A stretch of DNA of 64,000 bases from the NCBI GenBank assembly GCA_035602605.1, contig DATNLZ010000102.1, positions 5,571 to 69,570 of the forward strand, given 5' to 3'. Numbering within the stretch: the stretch's first letter is position 1; every line of letters begins with the position of its first letter. The DNA comes from DASQHY01 sp035602605 (GTDB taxonomy: Bacteria > Acidobacteriota > Terriglobia > Acidiferrales > UBA7541). Position numbers and translations under genes: made by a program. Shown here in pieces: positions 1-7,952 of the stretch. Under the pieces are notes generated by a model. It was not told the origin of the DNA and did not search any database. It saw only the letters and a list, made by a program, of their open reading frames with translations.

Positions 1-329
1 GCCGGTATGACACGTGGTTTAGCGACGATCCTGAATTGCCGCGCTCGGAGCGCTACAACTATCTTTACAACGAAGAAGAGCTCGAGCCTTGGGCAAGACG
101 CATCGACACCGTCGCCCGCCGCACCAAAAACACTTTTGTCCTGACCAACAATCACTACCTCGGAAAGTCGGCCGTGAACGCTCTGCAACTCATTAGCGTA
201 TTGCGCGGAGCGAAGGTGAACGTGCCGGAGCCCCTCCGCCAACACTATCCTCAGCTGGAACTGATTGCCCGCGAACCTTCCCGCGTGCCCACGCTTTTTC
301 CGCTATCCCTGCCCGCTTCGCGAAAATAA
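1..329 (+). CDS. DUF72 family protein, C-terminal part (5' end outside window)
   Basis: The reading frame is open from the first bases of the window (codons start at position 3) to a TAA at 327-329, so only about the last 108 residues are present and the start lies upstream. The visible part has the DUF72 (YecE-like) C-terminal pattern: a Tyr-rich YNYLYNEEEL segment, then ARRIDTVARRTKNTFVLTNNH with the conserved Asn-Asn-His, followed by G-K-S-A-x-NA. DUF72 proteins have a TIM-barrel-like fold and no firmly established biochemical role. The gene converges on the zinc-ribbon gene with only 9 bases between the stops. Family assignment is fairly secure; function is unknown. Confidence 0.75.
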   Translation, partial: RYDTWFSDDPELPRSERYNYLYNEEELEPWARRIDTVARRTKNTFVLTNNHYLGKSAVNALQLISVLRGAKVNVPEPLRQHYPQLELIAREPSRVPTLFPLSLPASRK

Positions 330-338
330 TCGTAACCG

Positions 339-809
339 TTATTTCTTGAAGAGGTCGTCGAAAGCCTGGCGGGCATCCTTTGGACGTCGAGGTGAGAGAG
401 CTGCCGATGCGGTGGCCGGAGCGGAGCTATAGGAAGTGGGCGCAGTGTCTTTTTCAACGGTCGTGCGGAATTCATAAAATGTGCAGGTGTTGCGAAGATC
501 TTTGCGCGGAATCCGCTCAGGGATCCGCTGCGTGCATTCAAATTGCGCCCCTGTGTCAAAGAACACGCATTGCTTGCAGGAATGCAAATCAAACTGGCAA
601 CGAGGGCATTTGCCCTGGGGATCGAAGCCGGGCGCCAGAACGCCACCGCAATTCGAACAGCGTGCCCGGGTTACCGTGCCCACCATACGCGGCGTGCGCG
701 GGCCTATCTGGTCCTGGTGCCGCGGCCGGCCATCCGACGGCGGGCGCTCTTTTTTCTTTTCCGGCTTGCCATGATCCATGTAGCCGTGCTGCTTGTACTT
801 ACGGTCCAC
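339..809 (-). CDS. Small zinc-ribbon protein of unknown function
   Basis: About 156 residues. Two GTG codons are possible starts; the one at 809 is preferred because GGAGG lies five bases upstream, whereas the GTG at 815 overlaps that same ribosome-binding site. The N-terminus is Lys/Arg-rich and hydrophilic. The centre has clustered cysteines (CSNCGG, CPRC, CKQC, then C-T and C-T-F-Y further on) that should fold as one or two zinc ribbons. The C-terminal tail is low-complexity, Ser/Ala/Pro-rich. There is no membrane segment or catalytic motif. Similar cysteine-rich small proteins are common in acidobacterial genomes, but I do not recognise a characterised relative. A nucleic-acid or protein-binding role is only a guess. 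Confidence 0.65.
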   Translation of the reverse strand: MDRKYKQHGYMDHGKPEKKKERPPSDGRPRHQDQIGPRTPRMVGTVTRARCSNCGGVLAPGFDPQGKCPRCQFDLHSCKQCVFFDTGAQFECTQRIPERIPRKDLRNTCTFYEFRTTVEKDTAPTSYSSAPATASAALSPRRPKDARQAFDDLFKK

Positions 810-926
810 TGCCACCTCCGAAAATGCGTACTATTTAAATGCCGAGATATGATCAACCTGGAATGCCGCCTGATTTGCACAAGCGGCTGCAACCAATGTG
901 CGGAGCTGCTAGACTTCCCTTGCCGT

Positions 927-958
927 CATTTTAGATGCAGAACATTTTAGATGCAGAG
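927..958. repeat. 16-base tandem duplication (two copies)
   Basis: The unit CATTTTAGATGCAGAA at 927-942 is followed directly by a copy differing at the last base at 943-958 (15 of 16 identical). It lies upstream of the zinc-ribbon gene. It may be a simple slippage duplication or two copies of a protein-binding site. Confidence 0.6.
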
Positions 959-1366
959 CATTCTTGCCTGGGAGCAGTTGAACACTGCAGGCGTGTGAAG
1001 TACCTTTGTAATACTGTAGGCGGAACAAGTCAAGTGCGCCTTCATAACTCGGTTCGCCAAGCGATACCCTACTCCTAACCGGTGTGGAGCATCCCCCGCG
1101 ATCCTATCTGGTGGTCTGGGAATTTCAAGGTTGACCAGGTATGGAGCGTCAATTCGAAGAGGCTTATGGCCCTGCAGGCATATGGGTGCGTTTCCAGAAC
1201 GCCAAAGGATACCGCCGTTCGGGGGTTACGAGACGTATCCCGTGTGGGCCGTTACTTCACGTTCGATTTCGGGGATTCGCGCGGGCATTACGAGAAAGTT
1301 CATTCAGCGCATGCCGAGGAATAGGCGGCGATTGAGCTTGCCTGCGGAAGCATGGCCGCGAGCGGG

Positions 1367-1391
1367 ACTCCTCGCGGAAGCTTCGAGGAGT
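1367..1391. other. Inverted repeat (8-bp stem, 9-base loop)
   Basis: ACTCCTCG at 1367-1374 pairs perfectly with CGAGGAGT at 1384-1391. It lies downstream of the last gene of the hopanoid operon on the minus strand. There is no U-run after the stem, so it is not a classical intrinsic terminator. It could still act as a 3' stabilising hairpin. Confidence 0.35.
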
Positions 1392-1399
1392 TATCCACC

Positions 1400-1601
1400 A
1401 CGACGATTCCTTCTACACCGGTATAAACCGTTCCTGACTCACTTGGGCGGACGTGCCAGACACGGGCTACCAAAAGTCCGGCGTCGGCTCCTAACGAACG
1501 CCGTCATTTGTTGTCCAACTGTGGCCCCGGTCGCTGCTGTAAACGGCGGCGCCAAACCAATCGGAGTTCGACGCCGCGTGCAGGGCCCCGGAATCGCGGA
1601 G
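1400..1601 (-). pseudogene. Remnant of an Asp-box (BNR) repeat protein gene
   Basis: On the minus strand, directly after the hpnE stop and in the same frame, 36 codons (1601-1494) encode a segment ending GAAVYSSDRGHSWTTND, a clear Asp-box (S-x-D-x-G-x-x-W). A TAG follows at 1493-1491. In a neighbouring frame, overlapping its end, the next codons (1494 to about 1405) read VARVWHVRPSESGTVYTG. From memory this resembles the segment that precedes the next Asp-box in sialidase-like BNR proteins. Two adjacent pieces of one fold in different frames, split by a stop, indicate a frameshifted gene fragment. It has no start codon of its own. The Asp-box is directly visible; the pseudogene reading is an inference. 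Confidence 0.5.
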
Positions 1602-3098
1602 TCAAAAATAAAATGGTGTACCGGGGAGCCGGGAAAAAATGCGCGCAAGTCCTTGCACCGGCAAATCGGGCTGCAGCAACTTTCGCGACGCGCCGGTATT
1701 AGCCAGCACAGCTTCAGCGGCCAGATAGCCGCTGCGCACAGCTCCCTCCATCGTTGCGGGCCAGCCAGTCGCGGTCCAGTCCCCTGCCAGATACAGCCGC
1801 GCAATCGGGGTGATTTGTTTCGGACGCCAGCGATCACAGCCCGGCGCCGGTGAAAATGTGGCAGCCGTTTCCTTAATGACCGTCGCTTTCAAAAGGTTAG
1901 CCTTCTTTTTTAAATCGAGAATCTTGTCAGCTTCATCAAACGTAAGCGCGATAATCTCCTCTCGTGATTGATTGAGCTGTGCGTACGAAGCACTGATCAC
2001 AATTTGCAGGTATTGCCCTTCCCGGTCACGGTTCAAGCGCTCCGCGCCAGGATGCCCTTCGCTCCGCGCAGGCTTGTGCAGTGCGGATTTGTTAAAGATC
2101 CACTGCGACGCGCACTCGAGTACGGTGAGAAAGGGCTCATCCATCACCGGACCGTCGAACCATAGATGTATGCTTGTAATCGGCGAGTTCCGCAAATTTC
2201 TAAGGTTCGAGAATAGTGGCTCTCCCTCGACAACCTCCGTTGCAAAAAGCGCCGAAAGCGACTCGTGTGGAATCGCAGCAACGTAATAATCCGCTGTTTC
2301 CGTGCGACCGTCATCAAAGCGAACGCAGCGCACTTCGTTTTCTGAAACTTCAATTCCACGCACCGCGGCGCGCAAGATCACTTCTCCGCCCCTGCTTTCG
2401 ATGCCAGCGCGGCAGCCGTCATAGAGTTCGGCCAGCGGCACCATGGGAATACCTATTTCGTAGCCTGCGCGATTGGCCAGAAACGCCTTCCAGAAAACGT
2501 CTACCCCGTAGCTCGCATCCATGCGGTCGAGTTCTTCGTCGAGGGCGCTGACAAGCACAACCCTCCAAAATCGCTCAATCGCGCTCGGAGTTTGACGGTG
2601 CCGGCGCAGCCACTCCAACATCGTAAGACCGTTTGCTATTTCCGTCGGAGCGCTTGACGAATCGTTTGGAACCGAAGAGCGTCGTCCGATTCGCAAGATT
2701 GCCATCATCGCGCGCGCGATCGCGCGTTTGTCATCCGATGAGAGCAAGGGGAATTTGAGGAACGATGGACTAAGATGAAAAGGAGCTGGGAGCGGAGAAA
2801 CCCGCAAGGTTCCGCGCCGCCCCGACGGATCGGCAAATGTCAGACGATCATAAGTGCGGATTTTTCTGGAGGCACCAATCCGGTTATAGAAATCAGTGAG
2901 ATTGGTGCAGCAGCCGAGTGTGACATGCTGGCAATTGTCCACATGCTCGCCGCTCGGGAGCACGTAAGAAGTGGCTCGACCACCAAGAAACGGACGTTTT
3001 TCAAATAAACGAACGCGAAAACCAGCTTCAGCCAGCGCGACGCCCGCCGACAAGCCGGCCAATCCCCCGCCGATCAGAATCACGCTTTTCGAAGACAT
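1602..3098 (-). CDS. hpnE: Hydroxysqualene dehydroxylase HpnE (squalene-associated FAD-dependent desaturase)
   Basis: HpnE performs the last step of the HpnC-HpnD-HpnE route to squalene: FAD-dependent reductive removal of the hydroxyl of hydroxysqualene. The chosen ATG at 3098 gives 498 residues and places the FAD-binding GGGLAGLSAG motif at residue 10. The longer open frame to 3269 would add 57 residues of unrelated sequence lying within the hpnC-hpnD gene. Other family marks are DNCQHVTLGC near residue 53, close to the HpnE DNGQHV signature, and a C-terminal FAD motif (YLAGDW, then G-W-P-A-T-M-E-G-A). It is the last gene of the operon and its first 71 bases overlap the end of the hpnC-hpnD fusion in another frame, suggesting translational coupling. 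A phytoene desaturase is unlikely given the neighbours. Confidence 0.92.
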   Translation of the reverse strand: MSSKSVILIGGGLAGLSAGVALAEAGFRVRLFEKRPFLGGRATSYVLPSGEHVDNCQHVTLGCCTNLTDFYNRIGASRKIRTYDRLTFADPSGRRGTLRVSPLPAPFHLSPSFLKFPLLSSDDKRAIARAMMAILRIGRRSSVPNDSSSAPTEIANGLTMLEWLRRHRQTPSAIERFWRVVLVSALDEELDRMDASYGVDVFWKAFLANRAGYEIGIPMVPLAELYDGCRAGIESRGGEVILRAAVRGIEVSENEVRCVRFDDGRTETADYYVAAIPHESLSALFATEVVEGEPLFSNLRNLRNSPITSIHLWFDGPVMDEPFLTVLECASQWIFNKSALHKPARSEGHPGAERLNRDREGQYLQIVISASYAQLNQSREEIIALTFDEADKILDLKKKANLLKATVIKETAATFSPAPGCDRWRPKQITPIARLYLAGDWTATGWPATMEGAVRSGYLAAEAVLANTGASRKLLQPDLPVQGLARIFSRLPGTPFYF

Positions 3099-4917
3099 TC
3101 GTTTGTGTGCACCGCCCGAGTCGCGCGAATCCCCAAATATACATCTTATCGGCAAAAGAAAGGCGGACGCGGGAAACGACATCGTAGCCACGCGCTTCGA
3201 TGCGACCAAGCAACGTGCTGTACGTGCGGACCAGTCCCCATAACGCGGCGCGGCTTTCAGGCTCGACAAGGGAAATCAGTTCGGCGCCTTCCCGGTAAAA
3301 ATGCCAGGCTCGGTCAGCTTCGAAGCGCAGCAACTCGCGCAATGCCGGCGTTATAGCTTTGCCCGCAAGTTCCTCGGGCAAAACCCCAAAGCGCCGCAGA
3401 TCCTCCTCGGGCAAATACACGCGCCCAATCGCATAATCGCTCGCAACGTCGCGAATGATATTCGTCAATTGAAATGCCAAACCAAGTTTTTCCGCGAGGT
3501 CGAGTGCGCGCGCCTCACGAAAGCCGAAAACGTGAACACAATTCAGTCCCACCGTGCCGGCCACGCGGTAGCAATACTCGCGAAGCCGGTCAAACGTGGC
3601 ATAAGAGGAAACCGTCAAATCCATCTCCGCGCCGGAAATCAGGTCATGAAGATAACGCGCGGGAATTTTGTATTTGCCGAGTGTGTCGACGAGTGCGGGC
3701 AGAACGGGGTGTTCTCCGCCTCCGCTGCCAGTCACCGCGGCCTCCAGGGCCGCGCGCCAGCGCGCGAGCCCCCGCTGCTTGGAAGCCACGTCGCCAGCCT
3801 CATCAGCAACATCATCGACCAATCGCATGAACGCATAGAGTGCGGCCAGCGCATCACGCTTGGCGCTTGGTAAAAGATAAAATGCGTAATAAAAATTGCT
3901 CGCGGCCGCACGAACCACGCCGTGGCATTCGGAATAGGAACGCGCGAGCGCGCCGGGCGATGCCGCTGATTCCGTTGTCGTAGGAACCACGGGCCCAGTC
4001 TGGTTTTTGGGTCCCCTGAGTAGCAATCGCGACGCCAACGCTCGGCCCAGCAATCGCATTTGTGCGATACGGCCAATGGCAGGCCGCTGCTGCAGCGTAT
4101 TATAGCCGATCGCTTCAATGGCCCTCAGAACGGCCAGACCACCGCGGCTGAACATCTCTATGTCAATCCGTAAACTGGAATCGAGAGTCTGCGCCAGCGC
4201 AAAGCCGGAGGCGAAAAGCTCGCGTGTCCGCGCAAGCAGGTCTTTCATCAGAGCAATGTAGCGCTCGTCGAATTGCCGTGTGACGATTTCGCTTTCGGTC
4301 AAGCCATGTGCGGCGAGTGCATCAAGGGGAATGTAAATACGACCTTTTTCCAAATCGCGCGAAACGTCTTGCCAGAAATTTGCGAGCTGCAGAGCTGTAC
4401 AGGTATCATCTGAAAACCTTTGGCGCTCGGCGTCGCGATAGCCGCAAAGATAGAGAACCAGCCGTCCGACCGGCTCAGCCGAATAGCGGCAGTAGCCCAG
4501 CACCTCGCCCCACGTGGCGTAGCGCTTCACCGTCTGATCCTGGCGAAATGCAACCAGCAAATCGCGGAATGGCTCGATGGGAATATCGCAGGCGCGAATC
4601 GTTTCGGCAAGCGCCACGAACACCGCGTGCGCCGGATGGCCGTCATAGCAGGCCACCAGCTCGCCGTCCCACCAATCAAGTAGCTCGAGCGCGCGAGCGG
4701 GATCGCGTACCTCGTCGCCGAGATCGTCTGCCCAACGGCAGTAAGCGTACACATCGCAAAAATGCTGGTGCAGCCGCCGCGGAAGCAGCCAGGAAACTAC
4801 ATTGAAATTTTCGTAATGATTGATTGCCAGCCAGCGGGTGTACCGCTGCGCCTGTTCCGTCGAGCAACCGGCGGACGGCACATATCGCGCGATATCGAGT
4901 TCAGATGGAGCCAGCAT
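3028..4917 (-). CDS. hpnCD: Fused HpnC-HpnD squalene-forming synthase (629 aa)
   Basis: One open frame encodes two complete trans-isoprenyl synthases. Residues 1-300 match HpnC: first Asp motif DDLGD at 64-68, second QDVSRD at 183-188. Residues 325-602 match HpnD: DDVAD at 368-372 and NIIRDVASD at 486-494. A Pro/Thr/Ser-rich linker (about 301-325) joins them. In known systems HpnD makes presqualene diphosphate from two farnesyl diphosphates and HpnC converts it to hydroxysqualene; they are normally separate proteins of about 280-300 residues. All four Asp motifs are intact, so both sites should be active. The last 27 residues (603-629) extend past the family end and overlap the hpnE start. 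The start ATG lies 39 bases after the upstream dehydrogenase gene. I found no frameshift or stop in the linker, so the fusion looks real. Confidence 0.9.
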   Translation of the reverse strand: MLAPSELDIARYVPSAGCSTEQAQRYTRWLAINHYENFNVVSWLLPRRLHQHFCDVYAYCRWADDLGDEVRDPARALELLDWWDGELVACYDGHPAHAVFVALAETIRACDIPIEPFRDLLVAFRQDQTVKRYATWGEVLGYCRYSAEPVGRLVLYLCGYRDAERQRFSDDTCTALQLANFWQDVSRDLEKGRIYIPLDALAAHGLTESEIVTRQFDERYIALMKDLLARTRELFASGFALAQTLDSSLRIDIEMFSRGGLAVLRAIEAIGYNTLQQRPAIGRIAQMRLLGRALASRLLLRGPKNQTGPVVPTTTESAASPGALARSYSECHGVVRAAASNFYYAFYLLPSAKRDALAALYAFMRLVDDVADEAGDVASKQRGLARWRAALEAAVTGSGGGEHPVLPALVDTLGKYKIPARYLHDLISGAEMDLTVSSYATFDRLREYCYRVAGTVGLNCVHVFGFREARALDLAEKLGLAFQLTNIIRDVASDYAIGRVYLPEEDLRRFGVLPEELAGKAITPALRELLRFEADRAWHFYREGAELISLVEPESRAALWGLVRTYSTLLGRIEARGYDVVSRVRLSFADKMYIWGFARLGRCTQTNVFEKRDSDRRGIGRLVGGRRAG

Positions 4918-4956
4918 GATCGTGAGAAGCTGCGGAGTCTCGGTTGGGCGTCAGCG

Positions 4957-6045
4957 TCACGGGTGGACGGCAAACTTGATTTCGCGGCTGCGCGCTTTCA
5001 TCTTCTCGAAGGCTTGCGGCAACTCGGCTAGCGAAATCGATCCGGTCACAAAATCTTTGGCAGAAATTTCGCCGCGACCGATCATCTCCAAACCCTCACG
5101 AATAAATCGCGGTGTGTGGTGGAACGTGGACTTGATGGTAACCTCGGAGTAATGAATGGCGGCGGGCGCAATCTCAATGCGCGAGTCTTCGGGAAGCCCA
5201 CTAAAAAGATTCAGCGTGCCGCCGCGGCGCACCATCTCGAGCGCCCACTGCCAGCTCTTGGAGGTACCGGCGGCTTCGATCACGCAGTCCGCTCCGCGCT
5301 CGTTTCCTGTTAGCTTTCGCACCGCACCAACTGCGTCGGGCATTCCGGTTACGTTCAGGGTTATCTCCGCGCCCATGCGTCGCGCCGCTTCGAGCTGTCC
5401 GGCACGCTTGCCGAGCGCAATCACGCGCACCGCGCGACCGGAGAGCACACGAATAAACTTTAGGCCAATCGGCCCGCAGCCGATAACCACAACCGTATCG
5501 CCCGGACGGATACTTACTTCATGAACGCCGCGCAGCACGCAGGCCAGAGGCTCGACCAGTGCCGCATCGAGATCGGAAACATGGTCCGGAATCTCAAGCA
5601 TGTTTTCGCGCACGATGCGTCCGGGAATGCGCATGTATTCGGCATAAGCGCCATTATTAAAAAGAAGGTCTTCGCACAAATTTTCTTGATCGCGCAGGCA
5701 GTAGTAGCATGCCCGGCACGGGGCCGAATTGGCCGGCAGCACGCGCACACCGGGATGCCAGTGCGGTGACACATCAGCGCCCACCGCCACGATTTCGCCC
5801 ACCAATTCATGGCCAAAGACCGCAGGCGGCGTGATCATTCGCGCGTGATATCCGCGCTTCCAAACTTTTAGGTCGGTTCCATCGGTGAGAGCCACCCGTA
5901 CACGCACGAGCACTTCGTCCGGGGCGATCGCGGGAATCTCGATTTGCGCAATCCGCAAATCCTCGCTGCCATACAGAACCGCCGCAGTCATCCGCCCGAC
6001 GGGTACCACGTGTTCTGTCCGGTGTTGTGTGGCTTGCTGCGGCAT
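4957..6045 (-). CDS. Zinc-type medium-chain dehydrogenase with Asp in place of the catalytic Cys
   Basis: 362 residues of the medium-chain alcohol/polyol dehydrogenase family: N-terminal GroES-like catalytic domain, then a Rossmann domain with the GCGPIG nucleotide motif at 189-194. The structural zinc site is intact (C110, C113, C116, C124) and so are the GHE motif (78-80) and a later catalytic-site Glu (E165). The first catalytic zinc ligand, normally the Cys of C-G-T-D, is Asp here (D55 in TDGTD). An Asp at this position is known in haloarchaeal glucose dehydrogenase, so activity is possible, perhaps on a polyol or sugar. The gene sits 20 bases after the other dehydrogenase gene, inside the hopanoid operon. 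A role in hopanoid side-chain reduction or oxidation is inferred from position only. Confidence 0.85.
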   Translation of the reverse strand: MPQQATQHRTEHVVPVGRMTAAVLYGSEDLRIAQIEIPAIAPDEVLVRVRVALTDGTDLKVWKRGYHARMITPPAVFGHELVGEIVAVGADVSPHWHPGVRVLPANSAPCRACYYCLRDQENLCEDLLFNNGAYAEYMRIPGRIVRENMLEIPDHVSDLDAALVEPLACVLRGVHEVSIRPGDTVVVIGCGPIGLKFIRVLSGRAVRVIALGKRAGQLEAARRMGAEITLNVTGMPDAVGAVRKLTGNERGADCVIEAAGTSKSWQWALEMVRRGGTLNLFSGLPEDSRIEIAPAAIHYSEVTIKSTFHHTPRFIREGLEMIGRGEISAKDFVTGSISLAELPQAFEKMKARSREIKFAVHP

Positions 6046-6066
6046 AGTTTGTAGTCCACGCCCTGC

Positions 6067-7167
6067 TTATGAGTACGTGATCAAAACCTTTAGGGACTCG
6101 CTCGTGGGTCGCGCAGTCAATTCCAGCGCCTGTTGTATCCTATCGAGCGGGAAACGGTGCGTGACGAGCCCAGCGACGGGCAAGCGGCGCGAAAAAATCA
6201 TTTCTGCCACTGACTTTTGGATGTCAACTGACGCACTATAGCTGCCTAGGATTTCTTTTTCCTCGATTCCGACCGCGGCGGCCGAAAACTCCAGCTTGAG
6301 TACCGGATCGTTCTGTGCAAAGAGTAACACACGCCCGCCCGGCCGTGCTGCGGCAAGTGCTTCGCTTAGAACATGGGCATACGATGTCGCTACGATCACG
6401 CAATCAGCGCCTCGCCCTTCGGTGCCGGCGCGAACTTCGTCAAGTAGCGTGCCAGCAGAGGGATCGAATGCCGCGTCGGCGCCCATTTGCAAACTCTTCG
6501 AGCGACGCTCGGCCATCGGATCGCTCACCAATACGATAGCACCGGCCAGCTTGCTGAGCATCATCAGCAGCAAACCTACCGGCCCTTGCCCAATCACGAG
6601 AATCTTTTCCCTTGCGGCGACGCGAGCTTTCTCGACGGCCTTCACCATGGTGTTCACCGGCTCGATGAAGGTGGCCTCCTCAAATGTGATTCCCGGAGGA
6701 ATCGCGACGATGCCGTGCTCAGCCACCCGGGGCATGGCCTTTACATACTCAGCGAAGCCTCCACCGTTCGGGGTAAAGCCGGCGGTAAGACCCGTTTTCT
6801 TGTACCCGGGACATTGGGAATAAAGTTGGCGCTCACAATAGAAGCAGCTCCCGCATGGCACGTGGTGAAAGCTCATGACGCGATCTCCCGGTTTCCACTG
6901 GGTGACCCCGCGTCCAACCTCGACCACCGTTCCCGCGATTTCGTGCCCGAGAATTTGTGGCGGCTCGACAAGCCCATGAAAAATTTTCTTGATGTCTGTC
7001 CCGCAAATCCCGCAAGCGGCCACGCGAATCAAAACCTCGCCACTGGAAACTTCGGGTACGGCTACTTGCTCCACCTCGACGCGTCCCTTGCCTCGATAAA
7101 CGCCCGCGTGCATCAGCTTCCCTGCTTGCGTCGTGGCAGCCTCGAGAATCACCCCGGTGCGGCTCAT
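6067..7167 (-). CDS. Zinc-dependent medium-chain alcohol dehydrogenase in the hopanoid operon
   Basis: 366 residues with a complete set of zinc ligands: C55 in CGICGTD, H75-E76 in GHE, E169, and structural cysteines C105, C108, C111, C119. The Rossmann motif GQGPVG is at 193-198. Such enzymes interconvert alcohols and aldehydes or ketones with NAD(P)H. Its ATG overlaps the hpnG stop by four bases, so the two proteins should be made together. HpnG releases a ribosyl-type hopane whose sugar can open to an aldehyde. A reductase is needed to give bacteriohopanetetrol and, as far as I know, that enzyme has not been firmly assigned. This position makes the gene a candidate, which is inference rather than evidence of activity. 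The start could also be the Met at residue 19. Confidence 0.87.
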   Translation of the reverse strand: MSRTGVILEAATTQAGKLMHAGVYRGKGRVEVEQVAVPEVSSGEVLIRVAACGICGTDIKKIFHGLVEPPQILGHEIAGTVVEVGRGVTQWKPGDRVMSFHHVPCGSCFYCERQLYSQCPGYKKTGLTAGFTPNGGGFAEYVKAMPRVAEHGIVAIPPGITFEEATFIEPVNTMVKAVEKARVAAREKILVIGQGPVGLLLMMLSKLAGAIVLVSDPMAERRSKSLQMGADAAFDPSAGTLLDEVRAGTEGRGADCVIVATSYAHVLSEALAAARPGGRVLLFAQNDPVLKLEFSAAAVGIEEKEILGSYSASVDIQKSVAEMIFSRRLPVAGLVTHRFPLDRIQQALELTARPTSESLKVLITYS

Positions 7168-7928
7168 GTCGCTGATATCTCCACGAGCTCCACAGGATGG
7201 TCGCCCTCGGTGTCCAACGATACGTTCTGGATGTACGCCTCGAGAAATTTGGCAAGTGATGCCGCAGCGATTCGGCTTCTCCTTCCGAGACGAATCAGTG
7301 CCGACAACTTTAACGGATGCGCGGCGACATACCGGACGATTTGGCCAGGTCGCGCATGTCCCCGGGCGTCCACTATGGTATCGATACCCGGGGGGATAGC
7401 TTCGTCGATCTGGTCAGTAATTACCCGGATTGCTACCCCAGGCAAATTGTGTTCCTTGGCGATGGAGAGAATCGTGAAACTCTCCATATCCACGGCATCT
7501 GCGCTGGGACTCAACTGTTTCTTTTCCTCGGCGGTGTTCACTACTTTGTCTGTCGTCAAAAAAATGTTTGCTGGCGCTGCTCCCTGACGAAGTCCTGAGG
7601 CATAGAGTTTCTCCGAGCACTCGATGACCTTTGATGTGCCGCGTTGCCGTACCGCTTGCGCAACTAAAATGTCGCCCACTTTATGACTCACCTTCAAAGA
7701 GCCCGCAAATCCCGAAGCGATGCACACGCCGTGCGGGATGCTCATGGCTAATTCTGACACGCATCGTGCGTTCTCAGGACCCATACCGCTAACCACAAAA
7801 TCAACGCTAGCCCGCCCTATTTGCGTGCGGTAGAGAGTCACCATTCCAACGCGGACCAGTTCAAAATCGCGTAGCTTTCGCCAGGGAGCGAACTCCGCGT
7901 CTACCGCAAAAACAACCAGGACTCTCAC
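7164..7928 (-). CDS. hpnG: HpnG, adenosylhopane nucleosidase/phosphorylase-like protein
   Basis: 254 residues of the purine nucleoside phosphorylase / MTA-SAH nucleosidase superfamily. Visible motifs are GMGPENA (48-54), SGFAGSL (72-78), VDMES (146-150, the Glu and Met that bind the ribose) and ITDQ with a probable catalytic Asp at 172. In hopanoid clusters this family removes adenine from adenosylhopane. The GTG start at 7928 is 24 bases after hpnA. The stop overlaps the next dehydrogenase start. Placement between hpnA and the dehydrogenases, with hpnH upstream, supports the hopanoid role over general purine salvage. Confidence 0.88.
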   Translation of the reverse strand: MRVLVVFAVDAEFAPWRKLRDFELVRVGMVTLYRTQIGRASVDFVVSGMGPENARCVSELAMSIPHGVCIASGFAGSLKVSHKVGDILVAQAVRQRGTSKVIECSEKLYASGLRQGAAPANIFLTTDKVVNTAEEKKQLSPSADAVDMESFTILSIAKEHNLPGVAIRVITDQIDEAIPPGIDTIVDARGHARPGQIVRYVAAHPLKLSALIRLGRRSRIAAASLAKFLEAYIQNVSLDTEGDHPVELVEISAT

Positions 7929-7952
7929 GGTGCCTGCCGATCAGCCGCGCAT

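Larger units (their letters stand above)
810..1399. other. Non-coding stretch between the zinc-ribbon gene and the hpn operon end
   Basis: Nearly 600 bases without a convincing gene. The short frames here on both strands have no recognisable domain, no credible ribosome-binding site and frame-shadow composition. It contains the upstream region of the zinc-ribbon gene (810-900), a 16-base tandem duplication and an inverted repeat (both listed separately). Its right end grades into the degraded Asp-box sequence. Confidence 0.5.

Noticed and set aside
1131..1853. Plus-strand open frame of 240 codons opposite the hpnE end
   Set aside because: Overlaps the hpnE coding region on the other strand, has no recognisable domain or ribosome-binding site, and its composition looks like a frame shadow.
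1602..4917. Carotenoid genes (crtB/crtI-like phytoene synthase and desaturase)
   Set aside because: The folds are shared, but HpnE and HpnC/HpnD signatures and placement in an operon with shc, hpnH, hpnG and hpnA indicate squalene formation.
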